Below are positions 57,001 to 64,000 of a stretch of 64,000 nt of DNA, piece by piece. The stretch's first letter is position 1; each line of letters opens with the position of its first letter. The notes under the pieces are model-generated. The model searched no databases and was not told where the DNA came from. It saw only the letters and a program-made list of their open reading frames with translations. The position numbers and the translations under genes are program-made. Source of the DNA: Shewanella olleyana (GTDB taxonomy: Bacteria; Pseudomonadota; Gammaproteobacteria; Enterobacterales; Shewanellaceae); contig NZ_JAKILD010000015.1 of the NCBI RefSeq assembly GCF_023283825.1, forward strand, positions 1 to 64,000, written 5' to 3'.

Positions 57001-57946
57001 GTGGTGCAACACCACTAATTTGACCAAAACTAAATTCGGCTTCATCACCTATAGCGTTATAAACCGCCACATCTTTAACGATATTACCCGCGGTGGTTGA
57101 CGCAACATGCGAGCCATGACCGTTATGGTCAATACCAATAAGATCATCACCTTCAGGAGTATAATCTTCTAGCAGGATTTCACTAGCCCAAATACCAATC
57201 AGTTTGTCGTTACAATAATGAGCTAATTCAGAATCACTACAATGACCTAAATAATTGCCTTCACCTAATGGGTTCACGTGGTCATAACCATCACCACCAA
57301 TATCAGCAAAAGATGCACTGGTATGGTTGATTCCTGTATCCAAAATCCCAACAATCACACCCTCACCCATGCTGCCCACACCCGTTGCTGAGCCATCCCA
57401 AACACTTGGTGCTTGAATATGTGCTGGTCCTGAATCGGTATTAAGGTGACGCAATTCAACTTTTTGAACACGCTTTACACCAGGGACACTTGCTAAGGTC
57501 TGCGCTTCTTTTTCACTGAGCTCAGTGCTGAAACCATTTAATGCTATTTGATAATCAGCATGTAGGGTTAACTGGCGGTTTAAACGCGACTTAGCTTGAG
57601 CAAGGGTTTTACTACGCTGACTATTCAAATATTGAATATATTGCTGACTCACAGCACTGGTGACATCTAAGGTGCCATTATTGGCTCTTTTATTAGAAGG
57701 GTTTGATAAAATACTGGTAGCTTTCAGTGAACCAGTTTCGCCGCGATAGGTAGCAAGCGGTTGGTCATCCAGCAACACTATATAGAGGTTTTCGATATTA
57801 CGTGGCTTGGTTGTTGTGGGCTTATTACTGCGCTGTCCACTGTCAGTATCTAATCCTCGAGTATCGACAACATTAGCATTCAATGCTGGAGAAAATGCGA
57901 GCGTTAACGCTGCTGCAATTAAGCTTTTTTTATATATCGATGTCAC
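54029..57946 (-). CDS. Secreted S8 subtilase with PA insert and GlyGly-CTERM tail
   Basis: A 1305-residue exoprotease. Order: signal peptide (1-25), I9-type propeptide (about 50-165), subtilisin domain (about 185-670) with Asp near 203 (GILDTGIN), His near 277 (NGHGSHVAS), oxyanion Asn near 387 (AAGNDGPG) and Ser near 610 (GTSMASPH). A PA domain is inserted (about 440-545). Beta-rich domains follow (670-1250), including a pre-peptidase-type and a PKD/Ig-like unit, then EVEEPVTEP repeats and a C-terminal GG-AMGTLVLLAGLLGFRRRK. That tail is the GlyGly-CTERM sorting signal read by rhombosortase after type II secretion. The triad is intact, so the enzyme should be active. GAGGAAG precedes the ATG. 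Confidence 0.93.
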   Translation of the reverse strand: MTSIYKKSLIAAALTLAFSPALNANVVDTRGLDTDSGQRSNKPTTTKPRNIENLYIVLLDDQPLATYRGETGSLKATSILSNPSNKRANNGTLDVTSAVSQQYIQYLNSQRSKTLAQAKSRLNRQLTLHADYQIALNGFSTELSEKEAQTLASVPGVKRVQKVELRHLNTDSGPAHIQAPSVWDGSATGVGSMGEGVIVGILDTGINHTSASFADIGGDGYDHVNPLGEGNYLGHCSDSELAHYCNDKLIGIWASEILLEDYTPEGDDLIGIDHNGHGSHVASTTAGNIVKDVAVYNAIGDEAEFSFGQISGVAPHANIVSYQVCVADAGCWPDVAALAVEHAIANGVQVLNYSVGGAPSDPWGDTDALAFLAAREAGIHVAVAAGNDGPGAETIGSPANAPWLTTVAAYTHDRGFTDKEVTFTGGDYQLENLTGKGATTGVSGTIVSAANFGQAGCLEPFEADTLTGKIVVCERGDIARVAKGSNVLAGGAAGLVLIDVDSESETIADLHVLPAVHLDVTQGALLTDWLASGSDHTASFNTSELESDASKADIAASFTSRGPESIMNRWLTPHISAPGVDIYAANSEYQPWRELADRTESPTAFMSGTSMASPHIAGAYTLIAALKPEWTPAQAQSALMLSAETDTRMEDGITPSSLFTGGAGSVRIASALNAGLVMDVTYDEYVNADPFLEGTPENLNLPSALMNECMMECTWTRTFTATAASTWSVSDMTDTAGLSITASPSSFTLDAGESITLDVTASIGEGFGSEYGMGYLVLTPENAALTTSKMPVVGTFVAGSFPDDVMLTTGQDKGSADINGVVTVGSSAIQVGVFELAEVEVIETSIPRDDFDTANWPTNVYNDSNKFYSRLINITPSTKRIMVRIKDTTSPDLDLYIGRDDNYNGKPDNAREMDPLTCMSATETAFESCEINDPEAGSYYVAVHNFGDTSAPSNVEDDVTIEIAIIGKDDESVTVDFKPAVAGDEDIGLVLNWNKQLKSDTLYTTVLEIGTGVDVPDNVGLMPIELYRNASYVQSSIDVETADTGDMVTLSIVLADNDTDMERTISVSTQLPTGLSINSDSHEGEVTGDMIAWEVVQAANEAGQTIVLAMDTASLVMSQELDFTVSHTMGDISNTETLAPVMLEGIPVALINGEEAVALTADASTTVTLSAEQSTAPNMDDELTYAWSQVSGPVVTFADATAQSTEVTLPAVDADATAVVELTVSNGTKMAVAATATIAMVAEVVTPEPGTDPEVEEPVTEPEVEEPVTEPEVEEPVTEPKSDSSGGAMGTLVLLAGLLGFRRRK
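54108..54188. repeat. Three perfect 27-base repeats inside the subtilase gene
   Basis: A 27-base unit occurs three times in frame and encodes EVEEPVTEP spacers before the C-terminal sorting signal. Related PEIEEPVTE spacers occur at the same place in the pseudosubtilase at 58505. Confidence 0.95.
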
Positions 57947-58504
57947 GGTATCTTCCTCGTTCTAATTATTATATATCTCGATTTTTAACCTGCTGTAATC
58001 AACAAACTGTGCTGCAACAGATTGCAACTTAATGCTGCATAAACGATGTCTATATCCTTGATACTCGAAAGTTTCATTCACTGGCAAATATACAATGACT
58101 ATTCAGTTTCACTTAAGCTTCAATTTTATTTCAATTCCTTTAATTTCAATAGATTACGAAAACAACCTGTATCTAAATGTATCCTTCACGAACGATTCAT
58201 CCATTTCACTCGATATAGCAAAGAATAATGACAAAATGATGATTCACCTTCAGAGGCCACTCAACAAATAAAGACTTTATCTTACTGTTTTTAAAGCAAA
58301 TGAAATTTTATTGAAAGATAAAAGAAACAAAATCAACAGCCATTCCCTTGAGCTTTCATCCCATATCAATGAAAACCTTATGTACGAGTCCTTAAGTACA
58401 AGTGTTGAGCAGATTAATTTTGACACTGAGTAAACGAAGGAGTGAAAAGACTCAAGTAAACCAAAAACAATAAAACGATAAAACGATAAATTTAAGGGAA
58501 CCCT
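57947..58504. other. Divergent control region between the two subtilase-like genes
   Basis: 560 AT-rich bases between divergent starts. A 60-codon frame at 58046-58228 has no gene character. The short runs AAAACGATAAAACGATAAA at 58473 precede the second gene. No distinct promoter or operator could be assigned, but both genes must be controlled from here. Confidence 0.4.
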
Positions 58505-61500
58505 ATGTCATTTAAGAAATCAAAATTAGCGACATGTATTGCACTCGCATCAATCATGCCTGTCGCCGCTTATGCAGCAACTCAATCAGATGTACTTACT
58601 AGTTATTCAGCTTCTACACAACAAACCGAGAGTGCCACTTTATTTGTATACTTATCTGATAAAGGCTCGTTAACTAAAGCAACAATCAACAATAAAACTA
58701 AGTTTGCTGAAAGCTTAAAACAAGTTGAAGCTAGCCAGCAAAGCGTGATCAATAACATCATGGCACTCGATGGCAATATTAAAACCCTTCCAGGGTCAAA
58801 ACTGGTAGGCAACTTTATCCGAGTACAAGCTAATAGCAGCTACATCGACAAAATTAAACAACTTCCAGGTGTTCAAGCCGTGGTAATGGAAGCTGCTCCA
58901 ATCAAAGTCCCAACCAATGCCCTTCGTACAGCAACTTCATCAAATACTAAAAGTGTTGCTGCTGCGCCTGAATTATCTGACGATATGACCGCGGGCGAGG
59001 GAGTTAAAGTAGCGATTATCGGTAGTGGTGTCGATTATACCCACATAGGGTTAGGTGGTGATGGAAGCGCTGAAAGCTATGCAACTGCAATGGAAAATTC
59101 CGTCAACTCTTTTGATGGGTTCCCAACTGAAGTAGTTGTTGAAGGTATGGATTTATCAAGTGATGCAGGCTGGGGACTGGACCCAAACCCAATTGATCAA
59201 AATATCTACTTTACCCGCGAGTACGACGGCGCGACTCATAACACAGGCCATGGAACTCGTTTAGCCAGTGTGGTGCACGCACTTGCACCTGCAGCAAAAA
59301 TAGCCGCATACAAAACCAGTAATGTGTCAGACCCATATGGTTACGGGTACAACCTTTCAAGCGAATCCTCAAGCAGCTTTATGATGGCTCTTGAGTACGC
59401 ACTTGATCCAAACCAAGACGGTAGCTTTGATGACAGAGCTGATATTATTGTGGTTGATGCATTAGGCGGAAATGCCTTTTATGCAGAACACGATGATGGT
59501 GTATCCGCCCCAATAATTGAAGCTTATGCTATTGAAATGGCATCGGCACTTGGCAGTTTAGTTGTAGTGAATGCCGGTGATGGTGGCGATTGGTACGATA
59601 ATAATTTTAATATGACATGGCGCGGCGCAGCCCCTAGCGCAATGACTGTCGGCGGAATAAAAGCAGATACTGACGGCAATATGATGGTGACAGAAAGCAC
59701 CCCATATGGTCCTGTACGTGGCGCATCTGGTTACAGCAAACCGGATATGGTGAGTTATGCAGAAGAAGTTGACGTAGCTGTTGTAGGCGGCGGTGACGAA
59801 ATGGCTACAGCATCTAACACTGTCTTGGCTGTGGCTCGTATGGCAGCAGCTGCTGCAATTATAAAATCTAAACGCCCAGAATTATCGATGGTCGAAGTTA
59901 AAGCACTATTGATGAATACTGCCAATAACGCCGTCATGGATCTTAACAATCAACAAGGCGAACTCACCTTAATCGGTAGCGGCGTTGAAAATGTCGACTC
60001 AGCGTTAGCTTCTGCTGCTGTCGCTTGGGAAAAAGACAGTTACCAGCCTAATCTTCACTTTGGTTTCACTGAAGGCACTGATACTCAGCGTTACATGAAA
60101 GAAGTGCAGCTGAAAAACTTATCAGATGAAGCCGTCACCTATCAAGTTGGCCTCAACAGCCTAGACAAAGAAGGCAATAAAGCATTAACTTGGGAGCATC
60201 CTGCAAGTATTAGCATTCCAGCTGGTCAAACTGTTGTATTCCCAGTCACTATGGTTGTAGATTTTTCAAAACTTGATAATTGGCCAATGAAAATGGGCAG
60301 TGACTTAACCATTGAAAATTGGCAGAAAATTGAGCTTTCAGGTCAGCTTCAATTGATGGCAGAGGAACAACCAACGCTTAATATCAATTGGTTAGCTAAG
60401 CCTCGTGCAACCACTGCTGTTACTCGCCACTTTGATACTTATGAAGAGTTATATGGCACTGAATTTACTGCTAAATTTAGTGAGTCAGCTGGGGCATATG
60501 CTCAACAATTTACTAATGACAGTGCCACTGAGACGACCTTTGCTGTATTCCCAGCAATGCACCATCAACAGCACATACCTGCAAGTAAAGTGAATACCCA
60601 AGGTAATATGCTAAACACTGTTGCAGGCGGAATTTACGATGATGCTATGTGTCCATCAGGTAAAAAAATGGTGGTAGCAGGTCATTTTTTTAAACCTAAT
60701 GATGTAGGCATGGCTAATCATTTTGATAAAAGCGGCGCTAAACTTGTTTGGTGGAACACTTATCAAGAGCAATTTGTACTCGATAACGAATTAGATAAAG
60801 CCGTTAATGGCGATCCTTATCCATGGGATGAAGCAAGCCAAGTGGTCATGAGCGGTTACATTGAAGTAGACGAAAACGGCCAACCACATTCATACTTCAC
60901 TGACTATAACAAAGAGTATGACTGGTCAGATCACTATGGCCGATATACTAAGTCAAGTTTACCAACATATGTTACAGGTCACGGACAAAACTTTGTCGCT
61001 CAATATTGTTTAGATGATTTATACCATGGCGATCAAATGGCAACCGTGGCAGACTTTGACCAAAACCAAGGTTGGATCTTTGGCACTGATAGAGATGCAG
61101 TAGCCAACCTTGGTGAACCCATTATCCTATTTAACCCAGTGCAATACGGTAAAACAACGACAACCACCCAATTCGACTGGATGACAGGAGAAATGGTAGA
61201 AGTTCAATCAAAAGGTGGTGGACTACCATTAATTTCTCGTCTTGTTGAAGAGGGCGAAACCAAAGATTACAGCCCAATGATCACTTTAGCTGCTGGCGAA
61301 ACTGCAGAGCTTGCCATGGCAAGTGAGTGTAATTTCCTGTTTGGTTTTGGCGCAGGTTGCGACAATGACGGCATGCTGATTATGAGCCTTGAAGATAACT
61401 GGGCAATGACTTCACCAATGGGACAAGGCGATTATAGCTTTATCCCTCACCCTAAAGATGGCCAAAGTCATACAATCGATGAAGATGCCGAAATAGGTGA

Positions 61501-62230
61501 AGTCGTTGCTCAAGTCGAACTTGACTCAGAAACCTTCTTTGCTAACGGTATTTATGAAGCAGAGTGGTCTGAATACTCACTTGCTTTGGCTAAGGCCATT
61601 CCTGGCGATCCATTTAGTGTGTCAAACACTGGTGAAATCATCGTTAACAACCCAGAGGCATTAGATTACGATGCGGGTAATATAAGTTATGAGCTTGAAG
61701 TGATTGGTAATCAAGGGCAGGTATATACTGCTGTATCTACCGTGACGATCCATATCAATAACGTCAATGATATTGCACCAGTGATGTTAGAGGAAATGCC
61801 AGCGGTCACAATGGCAGATCAACAAGCTGCAGAAATTGATGCTTCTATATACTTTAGTGATGTTGAAGGTGATGTACTCACCTTTAGTGCAACAGGTTTG
61901 CCTGAAGGGATTAGTATCGACAGTAAAACTGGCATGATAACAGGGATAGCAGCTGCGGGCGTTTACGATATTGTTGTGACCGCAGATGACATGGTCCATA
62001 AAACCGAAGCAAACTTTACCATGACGATTAATGACCCTGTTGCTGAGACTGAGCCAGAAATCGAAGAACCTGTCACTGAACCAGAAATCGAAGAACCTGT
62101 CACTGAGCCAGAAGTTGAAGCACCTGCGCCAGAGCCAGAACTAGATAATGACGATGATGGCGGTAGCTTAGGTTTCTTAAGCTTAACCTTACTGACACTT
62201 CTTGGTATGCGTCGTAAAGTGAAAAAGTAA
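58505..62230 (+). CDS. Secreted pseudo-subtilase with cadherin-like domain and GlyGly-CTERM tail
   Basis: A 1241-residue exported protein with signal peptide (1-24), a propeptide-like region (40-135), a subtilase-fold domain (about 150-510), beta domains, a cadherin-like repeat (about 990-1095), a putative Ig domain (about 1097-1180), PEIEEPVTE spacers and a GlyGly-CTERM-like end (DGGSLGFLSLTLLTLLGMRRK). The fold is clear, but the catalytic Asp is Gly 173 (AIIGSGVD), the nucleophile position is Val 440, and the oxyanion Asn is Asp (NAGDGGD); only the HGT histidine (249) remains. It should not cleave peptides by the usual mechanism. GGGA precedes the ATG. It is divergent from the active subtilase. 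Confidence 0.88.
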   Translation: MSFKKSKLATCIALASIMPVAAYAATQSDVLTSYSASTQQTESATLFVYLSDKGSLTKATINNKTKFAESLKQVEASQQSVINNIMALDGNIKTLPGSKLVGNFIRVQANSSYIDKIKQLPGVQAVVMEAAPIKVPTNALRTATSSNTKSVAAAPELSDDMTAGEGVKVAIIGSGVDYTHIGLGGDGSAESYATAMENSVNSFDGFPTEVVVEGMDLSSDAGWGLDPNPIDQNIYFTREYDGATHNTGHGTRLASVVHALAPAAKIAAYKTSNVSDPYGYGYNLSSESSSSFMMALEYALDPNQDGSFDDRADIIVVDALGGNAFYAEHDDGVSAPIIEAYAIEMASALGSLVVVNAGDGGDWYDNNFNMTWRGAAPSAMTVGGIKADTDGNMMVTESTPYGPVRGASGYSKPDMVSYAEEVDVAVVGGGDEMATASNTVLAVARMAAAAAIIKSKRPELSMVEVKALLMNTANNAVMDLNNQQGELTLIGSGVENVDSALASAAVAWEKDSYQPNLHFGFTEGTDTQRYMKEVQLKNLSDEAVTYQVGLNSLDKEGNKALTWEHPASISIPAGQTVVFPVTMVVDFSKLDNWPMKMGSDLTIENWQKIELSGQLQLMAEEQPTLNINWLAKPRATTAVTRHFDTYEELYGTEFTAKFSESAGAYAQQFTNDSATETTFAVFPAMHHQQHIPASKVNTQGNMLNTVAGGIYDDAMCPSGKKMVVAGHFFKPNDVGMANHFDKSGAKLVWWNTYQEQFVLDNELDKAVNGDPYPWDEASQVVMSGYIEVDENGQPHSYFTDYNKEYDWSDHYGRYTKSSLPTYVTGHGQNFVAQYCLDDLYHGDQMATVADFDQNQGWIFGTDRDAVANLGEPIILFNPVQYGKTTTTTQFDWMTGEMVEVQSKGGGLPLISRLVEEGETKDYSPMITLAAGETAELAMASECNFLFGFGAGCDNDGMLIMSLEDNWAMTSPMGQGDYSFIPHPKDGQSHTIDEDAEIGEVVAQVELDSETFFANGIYEAEWSEYSLALAKAIPGDPFSVSNTGEIIVNNPEALDYDAGNISYELEVIGNQGQVYTAVSTVTIHINNVNDIAPVMLEEMPAVTMADQQAAEIDASIYFSDVEGDVLTFSATGLPEGISIDSKTGMITGIAAAGVYDIVVTADDMVHKTEANFTMTINDPVAETEPEIEEPVTEPEIEEPVTEPEVEAPAPEPELDNDDDGGSLGFLSLTLLTLLGMRRKVKK

Positions 62231-62287
62231 CTTAAATTAGTTTGTGCCTGCATTAATTCTAACAGGCTATGACTGAAGCAATAAAAT

Positions 62288-62326
62288 AAACGCGCTAAGT
62301 GCATCAATGGCTTAGCGCGTTTTTAT
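62288..62326 (+). terminator. Terminator of the pseudo-subtilase gene
   Basis: AAACGCGCTAAG/CTTAGCGCGTTT with an 11-base loop is followed by Ts, 57 bases past the stop. Confidence 0.88.
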
Positions 62327-62694
62327 TTGCACTGACTGGCGTTCAAAGCACTGCATTCTAACCCATCCAATAGGTAAAAAAATTATCCTCACCTCAATGC
62401 AACACACTTTCCCCTACCCCCACCAGATACAAATTGAAACATAAATTTAACAAATGCAATTTTAAACTAAGACATTAAAATTAAAAGATAAAAAATACAA
62501 TCCTGACAAAAATCGATATTTCGCAAATTCACAATTTGTTCACACAACCAATAAATCAGTTATGTTATCTGACAACTAACCATCAATGCCCGTAATGCAT
62601 CGCTCTGACATTTACCTAATTTGAAACAAGAAAACACTACATTCAACTGAAAAAATAATAATTACAATAAAAATCAGGAGTTTATTCTGCAGCA
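62327..62694. other. Leader and promoter region of the winged-helix regulator
   Basis: About 370 AT-rich bases with no gene. CAGGAG at 62675-62680 is 14 bases before the ATG, farther than ideal. No distinct -35/-10 pair stands out. Confidence 0.35.
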
Positions 62695-64000
62695 ATGATT
62701 TCACTTCCGCATCAACGTTACCAACTCGGTCAATGTGTCATTAATTGCTATGACATGACGATTACAGCGCAAAATAACACCGTTGCTTTGCCAGCAAAAG
62801 TGTTTGAGTTTTTGAAATTGTTGATCTTACATCCTGCGCAAACAGTAACGAAAGAACAAGCTATTGAACAAGTTTGGCACGGTAATGTTGAGGTAGGGAA
62901 ACGAGGTACCGGTAATGCCATCTGGCAACTGAGGAAATCATTTTCAGAATTAGGTGAGCAACCTGAAGACTATTTTAAAACCGTCACTAAAGTGGGTTAT
63001 CAATTATTAATTCATCCAACGCCTATCAGTCAGACAGTTATAAAAAACCAAAACAAAAGCGACAACAAAAAGCCTGCTTTTATGGCGCTCACCGTACTGT
63101 TTATCACATGCTTAGGTTTTTTTATTAGTCAAAAAGCCACAGAGTTAACCACTCCCCCGGCCAAAGTCAGCTTTACTCCTGAAAGAATAACCAATTTTGA
63201 AGGCGTCGAAGAGCGAGCGGCGATCTCACCGGATGGGCGTTTAATGGCTTTTCAATGGCGCCGCGAAGGCTCAAAAGGCCACTTATATATTAAAGACTTA
63301 CAAGATAAATCTGCTCCGTTAAGACAAATATCCATGAGCAATGACACCGAAGCCGTACCTAGTTGGTCACCAGACGGGCAATCAATTGCCTACCTTCGTA
63401 CCACCACAGACGATCAATGCTTTGTTCATGTTAGGGATCTCATTAGCAATCAAGATAAACAGCTCGATGATGGCTGTATCAGTAAAGGTTATTTACACAG
63501 TCTTGAATGGTCACCAGATGGGCAAAAATTAGCTTACTCAAAGGCTGATAACGATCGCTCTGTGATCCATCTATATCACTTTAATAATGCTGAAGTACAA
63601 GCGTTGACATCACCAAAGGCTGGTGAGCATGACTTAATGATGACATGGTCAGCTGACTCATCGCAGTTGGCAGTGATGCGCTCTCAAGAGAATATGATTG
63701 CCAAGATTATTTTACACTCGTTAATAGATAACAGTGCTGCAACCATTGTTAGTGATGAAACCTTAGTTATTGGTCTTGACTGGGAGCACAGTAATAACCA
63801 ACTTTATTTTACCGCGCTCAGAGATGCTAATTTTGTCATTCAACAATATGATATTGAAAATAAAACGTTAACCAGTTTTCATCAAGATGAGACCATCAGC
63901 AGTATCACTGTCAATGAAGCCACTAACAGCCTTTATTATGCACGCCATATATCCCAAGAACATATCACCGATCGCTCGCTAAAGGACGGCAGTATTATTA
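62695..64000 (+). CDS. CadC/ToxR-like winged-helix regulator with periplasmic propeller (3' cut by window)
   Basis: The first 435 residues of a membrane transcription regulator, open to the end of the window. An N-terminal OmpR-type winged helix (about 5-105) contains LPAKVFEFLKLLILHPAQTVTKEQAIEQVW and VTKVGYQLL. One membrane helix follows (about 126-143, MALTVLFITCLGFFIS). The periplasmic part shows TolB/PD40 propeller repeats: SPDGRLMAFQWRR, WSPDGQSIAYLR and WSPDGQKLAYSK. It would sense an extracytoplasmic cue and act directly on DNA. Its position next to the secreted subtilases suggests it may control them. The start has a distant ribosome site. Confidence 0.85.
   Translation, partial: MISLPHQRYQLGQCVINCYDMTITAQNNTVALPAKVFEFLKLLILHPAQTVTKEQAIEQVWHGNVEVGKRGTGNAIWQLRKSFSELGEQPEDYFKTVTKVGYQLLIHPTPISQTVIKNQNKSDNKKPAFMALTVLFITCLGFFISQKATELTTPPAKVSFTPERITNFEGVEERAAISPDGRLMAFQWRREGSKGHLYIKDLQDKSAPLRQISMSNDTEAVPSWSPDGQSIAYLRTTTDDQCFVHVRDLISNQDKQLDDGCISKGYLHSLEWSPDGQKLAYSKADNDRSVIHLYHFNNAEVQALTSPKAGEHDLMMTWSADSSQLAVMRSQENMIAKIILHSLIDNSAATIVSDETLVIGLDWEHSNNQLYFTALRDANFVIQQYDIENKTLTSFHQDETISSITVNEATNSLYYARHISQEHITDRSLKDGSII

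Noticed and set aside
58046..58228. 60-codon frame in the divergent subtilase control region
   Set aside because: Low-complexity AT-rich translation, no ribosome site.

Overview
The window looks like chromosomal DNA of a marine gammaproteobacterium, most probably Shewanella. The base composition is AT-leaning, the genes are densely packed on both strands, and several neighbourhoods are typical of that group (ilvGMEDA with a leader peptide, divergent ilvC/ilvY, dsbA with srkA, zapB with a YtfK-like gene, two c-di-GMP enzymes, large GlyGly-CTERM exoproteases). The genus is inferred from gene order and protein character; no database search was possible.

Layout. 1-1.2 kb: the end of an IS630-type transposase gene, then a minus-strand tRNA operon (Arg-His-Pro-Pro). 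1.3-6.6 kb: a GAF-GAF-GGDEF-degenerate EAL protein, rep helicase and ubiK. 6.6-17.8 kb: a class V aminotransferase, then the branched-chain amino acid block ilvL-ilvG-ilvM-ilvE-ilvD-ilvA with a clear attenuator, and ilvC facing its activator ilvY. 17.8-26.8 kb: comM/yifB, two tandem acyltransferases, and a 1519-residue propeller-PAS-PAS-GGDEF-EAL sensor. Two copies of a miniature inverted-repeat element sit at 17.8 and 21.9 kb. 26.9-34.3 kb: a second branched-chain aminotransferase of a different subfamily, zapB, a ytfK-like gene, dsbA-srkA, a DUF3630 gene, selO and envelope proteins of unknown function.

34.6-45.2 kb is the most interesting block. It holds many small envelope and stress genes: a SYLF protein, a YqjD/YqjE/YqjK-like trio, MscS, a phosphatase-diacylglycerol kinase fusion, hemerythrin, a small lipoprotein, a DUF1328 protein and a BON-domain protein. 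Beside them is an orphan sigma-54 activator whose receiver domain has lost its phosphorylation residues. Three -24/-12 (sigma-54) promoter matches lie in front of these genes, and two of them share the string TTGGCATGA. I infer a small local sigma-54 envelope-stress regulon.

45.2-53.8 kb: a decayed IS256-type transposase fragment, a periplasmic protein of unknown function, two inverted copies of a terminator module, a YgiQ radical SAM protein, a MAPEG protein, a ThrE-type exporter, a one-POTRA Omp85-like protein and a DUF6491 lipoprotein. 54-64 kb: two divergent giant subtilase-fold proteins, both ending in a GlyGly-CTERM-like tail. One has an intact catalytic triad. The other has lost the Asp, the Ser and the oxyanion Asn, so it is predicted to be inactive. 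A CadC-like winged-helix regulator with a C-terminal propeller follows and runs off the end of the window.
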